Shown in pieces: positions 1 to 6,973 of a stretch of 64,000 bases of DNA. How positions within the stretch are numbered: position 1 is the first letter of the stretch; each line of letters begins with the position of its first letter. Origin of the DNA: an uncultured Muribaculaceae bacterium (GTDB lineage: Bacteria; Bacteroidota; Bacteroidia; Bacteroidales; Muribaculaceae). The notes beneath the pieces were generated by a model, which saw nothing but the letters and a program-made list of their open reading frames with translations, searched no databases and was not told the origin of the DNA. The stretch lies in the NCBI GenBank assembly GCA_910585275.1, contig CAJUCW010000004.1, positions 93,175 through 157,174 on the forward strand, in the 5' to 3' direction. The position numbers were made by a program, and so were the translations under genes.

Positions 1-596
1 TCTGCGCCCTCGGCATGGCGTCGAGTGTGCCAGCCATGCAGTTCGTTTTCGGCAACCAGCTTGTGTTCTGGGGAATTTTCATTGCTATGCTTGCCATGGC
101 TTTCATAATCCCCGCGAGGTTGATGAAGATGTCAACCACCACTTGCTTTGCGCTTTTCTGCGTATTTTCCGCGCTGATGGGCGTATGGCTTGCCCCGATT
201 TTCATCGTATATAGACTTGGCACGATAGTATATACCTTCTTCATCACGGCCGGTACGTTCGGTGCGATGTCGGTTTATGGCTATTTCACCAAGTCTGACC
301 TTTCGAAGATAGGAACATATCTGATGATGGCTCTTTTGGGACTTATCATTGCCAGCGTGGTCAATATTTTCTTGAAGAGCAGCTCTATGGAGTGGATAAT
401 CTCGATAGTGGGAGTGCTTATATTCACAGGCCTTACCGCTTGGGATACGCAGCAGATCAAGCGTATGGCAGCCGGCAACTTCGAGCCGCAGCTTGCCGAC
501 AAGCTCGCCACGATGGGTGCTTTCAACCTTTATCTTGATTTCATCAACCTCTTCCTCTTCCTCCTCCGCATATTCGGAGGCGGCAGCAGGGATTGA
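1..596 (+). CDS. Bax inhibitor-1/YccA-type membrane protein, 5' truncated
   Basis: The reading frame is open to the left edge of the window, so the true start lies outside; the first visible Met is at base 15. About 195 residues remain. They are very hydrophobic, with about six membrane spans, and end in a family-typical stretch (AWDTQQIKRM, then NLYLDFINLFLFLLRIFG). Family knowledge: BI-1/YccA proteins are inner-membrane proteins linked to ion leak or quality control of membrane proteins, and their bacterial role is poorly defined. A strong terminator follows the stop. Family assignment is confident; precise function is not. Confidence 0.88.
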   Translation, partial: CALGMASSVPAMQFVFGNQLVFWGIFIAMLAMAFIIPARLMKMSTTTCFALFCVFSALMGVWLAPIFIVYRLGTIVYTFFITAGTFGAMSVYGYFTKSDLSKIGTYLMMALLGLIIASVVNIFLKSSSMEWIISIVGVLIFTGLTAWDTQQIKRMAAGNFEPQLADKLATMGAFNLYLDFINLFLFLLRIFGGGSRD

Positions 597-619
597 TAAA
601 GACGATGCGAAACGAATCG

Positions 620-661
620 CCGTCCCGGTCTTGCTTCACGGCGGGACCGGGACGGTTTTTT
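620..661 (+). terminator. Rho-independent terminator
   Basis: Perfect 11-bp GC-rich stem (620-630 with 645-655), 14-base loop, then six T (656-661). It sits 24 bases after the BI-1 gene stop and ends that transcript. Confidence 0.92.
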
Positions 662-694
662 AATTAGCAATTAGCAATTTGTGATTAGTAATTA
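662..694 (+). repeat. AT-rich short direct repeat
   Basis: Two adjacent copies of attagca followed by related gattagtaatta units, between the terminator and the carbonic anhydrase gene. No coding potential. It may be simple AT filler or the remnant of a dispersed repeat; no function is implied. Confidence 0.4.
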
Positions 695-724
695 AGCCAT
701 TAACTAACGACTAAACTTAAATCT

Positions 725-1264
725 ATGATTTCCGAAATACTTGATTACAACAGAAAATTTGTGGAGGAACGCGGATATGAACGTTTCCTTACCGATAAGT
801 ATCCTAACAAGAAGATTGCGATTGTCACCTGCATGGACACACGTCTTGTGGAACTGCTCCCGGCAGCTTTGGGTCTTAAGAACGGCGACGTGAAAATTAT
901 AAAGAATGCCGGCGGCACGATTACCAACCCGTTTGACAGCACATTGCGTAGTCTTTTGGTGGCGGTGTATGAACTCGGCGTAACCGAAATAATGGTGATA
1001 GGGCATACGGGGTGTGGCGTGCAGGGTATGGACAGCCGCGAGATGCAGCATCTTATGAAAGAGCGTGGAATTCCGGAAGGTAACATCAATCTCATGAAGC
1101 ATTGCGGCATCGATCTCGACAGCTGGCTCCACGGCTTCGACAAAACCGACGACGCCGTCAACGAAACCGTTGACCTCATCCGCAACCATCCCCTCATGGC
1201 AAAAGACGTGGTCGTCCGAGGCTACATCATGGACTCCACCACTGGCGCCCTCACACCCCTCTAA
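725..1264 (+). CDS. Beta-class carbonic anhydrase
   Basis: 179 residues. It carries the beta-carbonic anhydrase signature: C36-x-D38-x-R40 (CMDTR) and H94-x-x-C97 (HTGCG). Cys36, His94 and Cys97 are the expected zinc ligands, and Asp38/Arg40 form the catalytic dyad. The enzyme interconverts CO2 and bicarbonate in the cytoplasm. At about 180 residues it belongs to the short branch of the family common in Bacteroidetes and Firmicutes. It appears monocistronic, after a terminator and with a convergent gene behind it. A second, unrelated (gamma-type) carbonic-anhydrase-fold gene lies at 23822-24337. Confidence 0.93.
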   Translation: MISEILDYNRKFVEERGYERFLTDKYPNKKIAIVTCMDTRLVELLPAALGLKNGDVKIIKNAGGTITNPFDSTLRSLLVAVYELGVTEIMVIGHTGCGVQGMDSREMQHLMKERGIPEGNINLMKHCGIDLDSWLHGFDKTDDAVNETVDLIRNHPLMAKDVVVRGYIMDSTTGALTPL

Positions 1265-1339
1265 GAATAGACCATCGGGATATCATAAAGGTAATTCCAT
1301 ATGCATTCTATGATAATTGTTAGACAGCCTCTTGATAGA

Positions 1340-2614
1340 TTAGTCTTTTAGGCAGGAGATGGGTACAATCCAGATGCCGTCGCGGCGGAGGTAGGCGTAT
1401 TGGCCTACGGCGGTGAGAATCATCAGGAATGCCGGTTTGCCCATTTTCTGTTCGTCGATTTTGGAGGCAAGACGGGTCAGCGTTTCAGTGGCATGTAATA
1501 TGGCGTTGTCTCCACCTAATTTGATTTCTATTAAGCCGTAGGCTCCATTGCGTAGATGCACGACGGCATCGCATTCCAGTCCTGTTTTATCCCGATAATG
1601 ATACACCGTCCCGTCCAAAGCTTCGGCATATACGCGGAGGTCTCTGACACACAATGTTTCAAAGATGAGTCCGAACGTCTTCAAATCGTTTATAAGGTCA
1701 GTAGGGCCTATGCCCAACGAAGCCGTGGCTATTGAAGGGTCGGTGAAATATCTTGTGTCGGCAGTGCGTATGGCTGTCTTTGACTTTAGATTTGGATTCC
1801 AAGAGGGCATATCTTCAATTACGAATATATTACGCAAGGCTGCCAAGTAACTATGAAGCGTGTTGATTGAAATGCCTGATGAGTCGGACGACGAGATATC
1901 ATCGAGTATTACGGTGGCAGGTGTTTGTGTGCCTTGAATGCGTGCGTATGAACGCAATATCTTTTTTACTGTTTCAGAATCTGTCAGCTGTTTGTTGGTG
2001 CGCGCCACGTCGGCTCTCACGATTGCGTCGTGATAATTGAGCGAAACATGAAGGGATGCCCTTTCATTGAGCGCGAGTGATGCCGGCCAACCTCCACGGC
2101 AAGTAAGGTATGCCATTTCTTCAAGCGACTTTACGTTGACGCCGGTCATGTCTTCTTTTCCGTTAAAGATTTCTCCCAGGCTTACCTCTCCCGTTGAATC
2201 ACCGGATTCCCAAAGTGACATGGTGCGCATCGTTAGCCATGCAAATCTTCCGGTGCCGGTATGATAGACCTCTTCGGTTGATGGAGGCACGGCAGACCCT
2301 GTCAGAATAAATTGTCCTGTTTCTCCCCGGCGGTCCACCTCCGAACGAACCGAATCCCAAATTTGAGGAGCTATTTGCCATTCATCGATTAGCCTTGGCG
2401 CTTCCCCTCTGAGTATTAATGCAGGATTGATTTGAAGCATGTCGATATACTGCTGACGGGTATAAGGATCGGAGAGATAGACTATACTGTGTGCTTTTTG
2501 TTCGGCAGTAGTGGTTTTCCCACACCATTTAGGACCTTCTATAAGCACGGCTCCCATCTCTTCAAGTCTATATTCGAGCAGCTTGTCTGCTATCCTTTTT
2601 CTGTAAATTTTCAT
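1340..2614 (-). CDS. AAA-type ATPase with C-terminal DUF4143
   Basis: 424 residues from the ATG at 2614. Longer upstream readings run into the promoter and a repeat array, so this start is preferred. The N-terminal AAA_14 domain has a Walker A motif (EGPKWCGKTTTA), a Walker B-like LIDEWQ and the sensor-type ILTGSA. The C-terminal half matches DUF4143, a nuclease-like fold with a conserved GLECDAVV...LIEIKLG core. Such ATPases are abundant and often multicopy in Bacteroidales. Their function is unsettled, with links to mobile or defence regions but no proven role. It stands alone, and its promoter lies inside the left flanking repeat of the GH30 segment. Confidence 0.88.
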   Translation of the reverse strand: MKIYRKRIADKLLEYRLEEMGAVLIEGPKWCGKTTTAEQKAHSIVYLSDPYTRQQYIDMLQINPALILRGEAPRLIDEWQIAPQIWDSVRSEVDRRGETGQFILTGSAVPPSTEEVYHTGTGRFAWLTMRTMSLWESGDSTGEVSLGEIFNGKEDMTGVNVKSLEEMAYLTCRGGWPASLALNERASLHVSLNYHDAIVRADVARTNKQLTDSETVKKILRSYARIQGTQTPATVILDDISSSDSSGISINTLHSYLAALRNIFVIEDMPSWNPNLKSKTAIRTADTRYFTDPSIATASLGIGPTDLINDLKTFGLIFETLCVRDLRVYAEALDGTVYHYRDKTGLECDAVVHLRNGAYGLIEIKLGGDNAILHATETLTRLASKIDEQKMGKPAFLMILTAVGQYAYLRRDGIWIVPISCLKD

Positions 2615-2632
2615 ACCAAATCTATTATGTTG

Positions 2633-2664
2633 CAAAAATAAGCTTATTCTTTTGAAAATGCAAG
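2633..2664 (-). promoter_or_regulatory. Promoter of the DUF4143 ATPase gene
   Basis: Minus-strand TATTTTTG (2633-2640) fits the Bacteroidetes -7 box TAnnTTTG. A TTG core lies 20 bases further upstream (2661-2663). The box is 18 bases before the chosen ATG at 2614, which supports that start. The -33 part lies within the repeat that starts at 2637. Confidence 0.65.
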
Positions 2665-2720
2665 AGTTAATTGAAGTTATTGTGAGAGTTGGCCGCATTT
2701 TGTTGTGAGAGTTGGCCGTG
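2637..2720 (+). repeat. Left copy of ~80-base direct repeat flanking GH30 segment
   Basis: Starts with the palindrome-containing aataagcttatt. Exactly 45 bases later comes gtgagagttggcc, followed by a second unit. The copy at 4946-5029 has the same 45-base spacing without gaps, and the two align along their full length at roughly three-quarters identity by eye. The offset is 2309 bases and the orientation is direct. The pair brackets the GH30 gene. Confidence 0.8.
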
Positions 2721-2763
2721 TTTTGTTGTGAGAGTTGGCCGTGTTTCGTTGTGAGAGTTGGCC
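2682..2763 (+). repeat. Iteron-like tandem repeat, four copies of 23-bp unit
   Basis: The core gtgagagttggcc begins at 2682, 2705, 2728 and 2751, an exact 23-bp period. The 10-base spacers vary slightly around gtgttttgtt. Two further copies occur at 4991 and 5014 with the same period. Regular iteron spacing suggests protein binding, for instance a transposase-end array or a replication or regulatory array, but no such protein is encoded nearby. Confidence 0.85.
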
Positions 2764-2877
2764 ATGGTGCATCTTATGAATGGTTCTAAGGTGTCATTAT
2801 TGCTATTAGGTTGCAACATTCGGGGAATGCACTATTTTTATGTTTTTTCTTTGGTAAGGTTACGTATCTGATAGAGT

Positions 2878-2929
2878 ATGATGCAAATTTTGATATAAAG
2901 ATATCTGTTTTAGCCTAAATTTGCATCAT
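2878..2929 (+). promoter_or_regulatory. GH30 promoter overlapped by 13-bp inverted repeat
   Basis: A perfect 13-bp inverted repeat (2878-2890 with 2917-2929, arm atgatgcaaattt) is separated by 26 bases. The right arm overlaps a -7 box, TAAATTTG (2916-2923), and the left arm overlaps a TTTTG near -33. The arms are far apart for one dimer site but well placed for looping or for two half-sites. This suggests the GH30 gene is regulated; the regulator is unknown. Confidence 0.6.
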
Positions 2930-2963
2930 CGATAACAACCAAAAACAAAGGGAAAAACAGGGT

Positions 2964-4937
2964 ATGAAAAAAGGTATAATCCTATTGCTTATATTGCAAA
3001 TATGCAATGTGGTGCAAGGAGTGGAAAGGACGGCAAACATCGTCGTTGATAGCCGAGTGAAATATCAGCATGTGACCGGTTTCGGAGGGTTCATTCCAAG
3101 TCCGACGTGGTCGTATTGGCTGAAAGATGCAGAAATCAACAAACTTTTTGGCAGTGAAAGTGGCCGGCTTGGCTTAAACATCGGACGGCTTTATATCGCC
3201 AACAACAGGAATGGCTGGAGTGCGGGTGTGGCAAATGCCCGTCATGCTAAGAAGTCGGGAGCTTTCTTGTTTGCTTCCCCCTGGTCTCCTCCTGCTGAAT
3301 GGAAATCTAACGGGAGCGACGTCAAGGGGGGCGAACTTTTGGAAGAACATTACGCCGATTGGGCGAATTTCCTTAACGACTACTACAATTACATGAAGAA
3401 ACAGGGGGTGGAAATAGATGCCATTTCCATACAGAACGAACCTGATTGGAACACTGACTATCAGAGTTGTATATGGACCGGCGAGAAGCTTGCCAAATTC
3501 CTGCGTGAATACGGCCACCTTATCGAGTGTAAGATTATTGCGCCGGAAACCGTTCATTTTAACAGGGAGATGCACGACCCTATATTGAACGACGAGGAGG
3601 CATGCCGGGAACTCGATATACTTGGCGGTCACTTCTATGGTTGGGACGGCTCTTCATATCCCCTTGCCGAAGAGAAAGGTAAGGAAGTTTGGATGACGGA
3701 ATATCTCATTAACGAACGCCAGCAGAATGATAAAAAGGACATAAATTGGAAAGATGACGGCTTCCTGTTTGCACGCAGTGTCAACGATGCCATGCTCGCC
3801 AACATGAGTGCATGGGTTCATTATTCATTGAAGCGCTATTATGGTTGCATAGGCGACGGTCAGTATGGCACTTCCGACAACGAAATCACGAAGCGAGGTT
3901 ATGTGTTGTCGCATTATGCAAAATATGTGTCAGGCACCACCCGTGTCAAGCATGTGCTCAACGATGCATCGTCGTCCCTCAGTTCGTCTGCTTATCTTGC
4001 AGAGAGTGGCGACAGCATAGTTGTTATGTTGATTAATCCGTCTGCCGACGTTTATAGCGTGACAATCAATCTTCCCTTCTACACCCGAAGCGGGATGAAG
4101 GTGGCTACTACCGAAACATTGAGTGCAGAAACCTATGCCTTTGATATAGATGCTGAAACTTATGAACCTGTATTGAGCGTAGCCCCTTGCAGCGTTAACA
4201 CGTATATATTCACAAAAAGCGGTCTGCGCGATGACATCGGGGATGAAGAGGATGGAAATGACGAACTAATATTCTCCGACCGGTTTGAGTATTGCGGAGC
4301 TTCCCGTATTCCAGAAGGCTGGCGGGCAAAATATGAGGGGGGCATCCGTTATTCCGGCGACTACGGGCTGGGACCCCGTATCATGGGGTTCGCTTCCGAG
4401 GGTTGTATGAAGTATGCTTTCTATTTCCGCACCGGCACGAACGATAATGGCTATCTCAGCTATGGGGAAGAAGAGGGATATCGTGTCAAGCTTGTTCCCG
4501 GAAAATACTCTCTTTCTTATTCTGTGACGGGTTGGAAGAATACTCCTGCCATTACTTCCGTCATTCAGAAATCAGCAGGCGGAATCATTGCCAGCCATTC
4601 ATTGCGTCCAGATGGTTTTGTGTCGGAAAGCGGACCTTCACATCGGATTACGAATGCTACTGATTATTGCATGGACTTCGAAGTGACTGACGAGGATAAT
4701 TATGTAATCAAGTGGATTATCGATAAAGCTACCGGCGGCTTTAACGAAGCGCTTGTAGGCAACATAAAGTTGTTGCGTCATGATGCAACCGGAGCTTCTG
4801 TGGAAGTTTTGACAGATGCGACGACCGGTGAAGTGGTTGCAATTTACGATATACATGGTCGCAGGCTTTCCGGGCTTCGTAAGGGAATTAATATAATAAA
4901 GTATGCCGACGGGAGCGTCCGCAAGGTTATAAATTGA
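2964..4937 (+). CDS. Secreted GH30-family glycoside hydrolase (xylanase-like)
   Basis: 657 residues. A signal peptide covers residues 1 to about 19. The catalytic (beta/alpha)8 domain runs from about 30 to 335, with the opening GFGGF (39-43), acid/base Glu159 in SIQNEPDW and nucleophile Glu246 in VWMTEY. The beta-sandwich typical of GH30 follows to about 415. A second beta-rich, carbohydrate-binding-like region (about 425-605) comes next. The last ~45 residues (YDIHGRRL... KYADGSVRKVIN) resemble a type IX secretion sorting tail. The closest feel is GH30 glucuronoxylanase/xylanase, but beta-glucosidase or beta-1,6-glucanase activity cannot be excluded. No Sus genes are adjacent. Direct repeats on both sides suggest that the gene arrived or moved as a unit. 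Confidence 0.87.
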   Translation: MKKGIILLLILQICNVVQGVERTANIVVDSRVKYQHVTGFGGFIPSPTWSYWLKDAEINKLFGSESGRLGLNIGRLYIANNRNGWSAGVANARHAKKSGAFLFASPWSPPAEWKSNGSDVKGGELLEEHYADWANFLNDYYNYMKKQGVEIDAISIQNEPDWNTDYQSCIWTGEKLAKFLREYGHLIECKIIAPETVHFNREMHDPILNDEEACRELDILGGHFYGWDGSSYPLAEEKGKEVWMTEYLINERQQNDKKDINWKDDGFLFARSVNDAMLANMSAWVHYSLKRYYGCIGDGQYGTSDNEITKRGYVLSHYAKYVSGTTRVKHVLNDASSSLSSSAYLAESGDSIVVMLINPSADVYSVTINLPFYTRSGMKVATTETLSAETYAFDIDAETYEPVLSVAPCSVNTYIFTKSGLRDDIGDEEDGNDELIFSDRFEYCGASRIPEGWRAKYEGGIRYSGDYGLGPRIMGFASEGCMKYAFYFRTGTNDNGYLSYGEEEGYRVKLVPGKYSLSYSVTGWKNTPAITSVIQKSAGGIIASHSLRPDGFVSESGPSHRITNATDYCMDFEVTDEDNYVIKWIIDKATGGFNEALVGNIKLLRHDATGASVEVLTDATTGEVVAIYDIHGRRLSGLRKGINIIKYADGSVRKVIN

Positions 4938-4945
4938 CAAAGAAC

Positions 4946-5029
4946 AATAAGCTTATTATTCTGAGAGTGTGAGAGATAATTGAGTTTATTGCGAGAGTTG
5001 GCCGCGTTTCGTTGTGAGAGTTGGACAAA
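4946..5029 (+). repeat. Right copy of ~80-base direct repeat flanking GH30 segment
   Basis: Begins 8 bases after the GH30 stop with aataagcttatt (4946-4957). It then carries two 23-bp-period iterons at 4991 (gcgagagttggcc) and 5014 (gtgagagttggac), in the same orientation as the left copy. The final iteron is degenerate, and the array here has two units rather than four. Confidence 0.8.
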
Positions 5030-5033
5030 ATAA

Positions 5034-5083
5034 TCCCCGGTGGGCGCTTTTAGGAGTTTTTCACTTTGAACACCGACCGGGGA
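5034..5083 (-). terminator. Probable terminator of the two-gene micro-operon
   Basis: An 8-bp perfect stem (tccccggt 5034-5041 with accgggga 5076-5083) is followed on the minus strand by TTATTTTG. It lies 25 bases beyond the stop of the 35-residue gene. The long 34-base loop is unusual but can pair further internally. Confidence 0.55.
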
Positions 5084-5107
5084 GGTTTCTTGTTATTCGA
5101 TTCGCAA

Positions 5108-5215
5108 TTATTCCTTTGCGTGTCGCTTCTCTTCTTTTTTGTCCTGATGGTAGAAATATGCGGTGCCACCAAGGGCAATGGCTATAATTAAGCCAAGCAT
5201 AAACAATGCACCCAT
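5108..5215 (-). CDS. 35-residue single-span membrane protein
   Basis: A short reading frame from ATG 5215 to TAA 5108. It encodes one hydrophobic span (about residues 2-19, MGALFMLGLIIAIALGGTAY) and a strongly charged tail (DKKEEKRHAKE). Its ATG overlaps the stop of the upstream DUF6722 gene by one base (TAATG), a classic coupling arrangement, and a terminator follows. That overlap is the main evidence that it is a real gene. Function is unknown; a small membrane partner of the DUF6722 protein is an inference. Confidence 0.62.
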   Translation of the reverse strand: MGALFMLGLIIAIALGGTAYFYHQDKKEEKRHAKE

Positions 5216-5439
5216 TATTGTTTTTTTTGAGAGTTATTATTCTTTTTCCTTTTAAACCTAAGCGGCTTGTCGGTCACTAAAAATAGGCCACAACAAAGAG
5301 CTACAATTACTGAGAGACTTCCGCCAATGTATAAAATCCATGTTTCAGCTTCACCGAATACTGATGAAAGAATAACAGCTGTAGCAATATATTTTGCGAT
5401 ATCCATAAGCCATTTGCCAAATTCTTTTCTCAGGATCAT
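5215..5439 (-). CDS. DUF6722-type small membrane protein
   Basis: 74 residues from ATG 5439. Earlier in-frame starts are rejected because a -7 promoter box lies only 17 bases upstream of this ATG. The N-terminus (MILRKEFGKWLMDIAKYI) is amphipathic. Two membrane spans follow at about residues 17-30 and 34-54, then a very basic C-terminal tail (RFKRKKNNN). It resembles the DUF6722 proteins found throughout Bacteroidales, which have no known function. It is translationally coupled to the 35-residue gene downstream. Confidence 0.72.
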   Translation of the reverse strand: MILRKEFGKWLMDIAKYIATAVILSSVFGEAETWILYIGGSLSVIVALCCGLFLVTDKPLRFKRKKNNNSQKKQ

Positions 5440-5455
5440 TGAAACTTGGTTCTTA

Positions 5456-5463
5456 CAAAAATA
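5456..5463 (-). promoter_or_regulatory. -7 box for the DUF6722 micro-operon
   Basis: Minus-strand TATTTTTG matches TAnnTTTG and sits 17 bases upstream of the ATG at 5439. No clear TTTG is seen at -33. Confidence 0.55.
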
Positions 5464-5556
5464 GGCATTATTACTGACATGACCAGATATAATATCTTTC
5501 GGTTCATGATAAGTTGCTTTTATAGGTATAACATAAATTATTTGTGCAATTTTGAA

Positions 5557-5734
5557 TGTAGGGACATGCCTTTGGCATGTTTGATTGCACAGAATTGAAA
5601 TGCACAAGTTTTTACTGCGTTGGCTACAAAAACAGTTAGATAGTATAAATTTTTTTCTTAATCTTCCCGGCAAGCATATCTTCACTCTTTTCCATCCATT
5701 CCACCATCAAACGTGCCGGAGGCACGTCCCTACA
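5557..5734. repeat. MITE/REP-like element with palindromic ends
   Basis: Left end 5557-5584 (tgtagggacatgcc, then ggcatgtttga) and right end 5707-5734 (tcaaacgtgcc, then ggcacgtccctaca) are inverted copies of each other, and each also folds on itself around the GCC/GGC core. The 122 bases between are AT-rich with no convincing gene. The same end sequence recurs at 6153-6228. This fits a non-autonomous mobile repeat; no transposase is visible nearby. Confidence 0.7.
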
Positions 5735-6001
5735 TATAGATTGCGCAATTATTTCGTGTTTTATGAAGAATGAAGGGGGGATAGGAAGGGTATTTTGGTG
5801 GGTTTTAATTGATCTGGATATATATTTTGTATTTGTTAACGTTTGGGTGCAAGACGATGGCAGTTGGGAACGCTAATTTTGCAGTGTGATTGGAAAGATG
5901 ACGCATCCGGAGGCGTCGTCGGAACGTCGCCGAAACAAAAGGAAGTTGTTCAGGCAACTTCAATACAATCTATCTTTAAAACATTCAACACCAAAACGAT
6001 T

Positions 6002-6115
6002 ATGAAAACGAACGAAAACAAAGGTCAATTCAACGCGAACCGGGCCGGGCTCTGGTTCATCTATTGTATAGGACTTGCCATCGTAGCGTTGCAGCTTCGT
6101 AGTATCGTGGGCTAA
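6002..6115 (+). CDS. Hypothetical 37-residue membrane protein
   Basis: ATG 6002 to TAA 6115. A polar N-terminus (MKTNENKGQFNANRAG) is followed by one hydrophobic span (LWFIYCIGLAIVALQL, about residues 18-33) and a short tail. An A-rich leader precedes the ATG, as is common for Bacteroidetes starts. It lies between two REP-like elements. No family is recognised; small single-span proteins of this kind are common but rarely studied. Coding status is plausible but unproven. Confidence 0.45.
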   Translation: MKTNENKGQFNANRAGLWFIYCIGLAIVALQLRSIVG

Positions 6116-6152
6116 CCGTATGCCTCGTGCAGATATGCTGTATTTGATTTGA

Positions 6153-6228
6153 GGTAGGGACGTGCTTTAGGTATGTAATGTTTGGAAATCAAATTGTTAT
6201 TCAAACATGCCGGAGGCATGTCCCTACA
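6153..6228. repeat. Second REP-like inverted repeat
   Basis: The right arm 6201-6228 (tcaaacatgccggaggcatg, then tccctaca) is nearly identical to the ends of the 5557-5734 element. The left arm from 6153 (gtagggacgtgc...) is a drifted inverted copy. It lies 33 bases past the stop of the phosphopantetheinyl transferase gene and may act as a transcript end for it. Confidence 0.68.
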
Positions 6229-6261
6229 TTTATATTGGTTTTGCAGCAGGCACCCTAAATG

Positions 6262-6969
6262 TTATCGGCGGGAGAATTTGGCGCATTTGGGAGAGTAGGC
6301 GAGAGTGACGCAATAGCCGTCGCTCTCGTAGCTGTATAGCTCCATGTCGCATGCCCGGGGTTTGTTAATTCCGGCCGCATTGTCAGCGTCGGTTGGAGTG
6401 GGCAAGAGAATTTTTGCTTTGCCGATGACGGGTGCCGGAGCTCCCGGGAGATTCATCTTACGGTCGATTTGAGGGAGCGATTCGATGACGATGGCGTTGC
6501 GGAAGTCGAGACCTTCGGTGAGGGCGGCCTTGTAGAGCGCTTCTTTCGCCGTCCATGCAATTATGTTGGCTTCAAGGTCGTCTGCCCCGACAATCTCTTT
6601 TTCCGAATCAGAAAGGAATTTATCTCTCACTTTCAGCACCTGTGTGCGGTCGAGGCTTTCGGCGTCTATGCCGAGGGCTGTGCGTGTGTTGAACCTGGAG
6701 AGGTCGGCTTCCGGCGTTTTAGGCAATGTTGCCACGGCAAGCAGATGTCCGGTATGGGTGACGGAGATACGAGCCGTCAGTCCGAAAAGGAACGGGGCAC
6801 CGTTGGGGAAATGACCGATTTCACGGTATCCGTCGCGTCCGTTCTCACAATAAATCTGCATTGCCATATCGCGCCATATCGCGCCCGACTTGCTTTCCAT
6901 GCCCGAAACTTCCTCCACGCGAATTCCAACGGGAGTGGGGTGAGGCCAATATATGAATTCGTCTTCCAT
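6262..6969 (-). CDS. 4'-phosphopantetheinyl transferase superfamily protein
   Basis: 235 residues from the ATG at 6969; a TTG at 6990 would lengthen it by seven residues and overlap gldE. The Mg/CoA-binding motifs are present: GIDAE (D102, E104) and WTAKEALYK (K142, E143, K147). It transfers phosphopantetheine from CoA to a carrier-protein serine. Length and motifs suit the Sfp/EntD-like group, so the substrate could be the fatty-acid carrier or a secondary-metabolite carrier; no carrier gene is nearby. It starts four bases after gldE ends and is almost certainly co-transcribed with it. Confidence 0.85.
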   Translation of the reverse strand: MEDEFIYWPHPTPVGIRVEEVSGMESKSGAIWRDMAMQIYCENGRDGYREIGHFPNGAPFLFGLTARISVTHTGHLLAVATLPKTPEADLSRFNTRTALGIDAESLDRTQVLKVRDKFLSDSEKEIVGADDLEANIIAWTAKEALYKAALTEGLDFRNAIVIESLPQIDRKMNLPGAPAPVIGKAKILLPTPTDADNAAGINKPRACDMELYSYESDGYCVTLAYSPKCAKFSRR

Positions 6970-6973
6970 TGCT

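Noticed and set aside
704..1189. Long open frame on the minus strand opposite the beta-carbonic anhydrase
   Set aside because: The plus-strand frame carries all zinc-site motifs; the minus frame shows no family and is a coding shadow.
2615..2698. N-terminal extension of the DUF4143 ATPase
   Set aside because: It would run through the -7 box and the repeat; the ATG at 2614 has a promoter at the correct distance.
2637..5029. CRISPR array
   Set aside because: The repeats are 13 conserved bases at a 23-bp step with near-identical spacers, far from CRISPR repeat and spacer lengths, and no cas genes are present.
5440..5685. 82-residue extension of the DUF6722 protein
   Set aside because: The extension covers a promoter box and the end of a palindromic repeat and lacks the character of the conserved domain.
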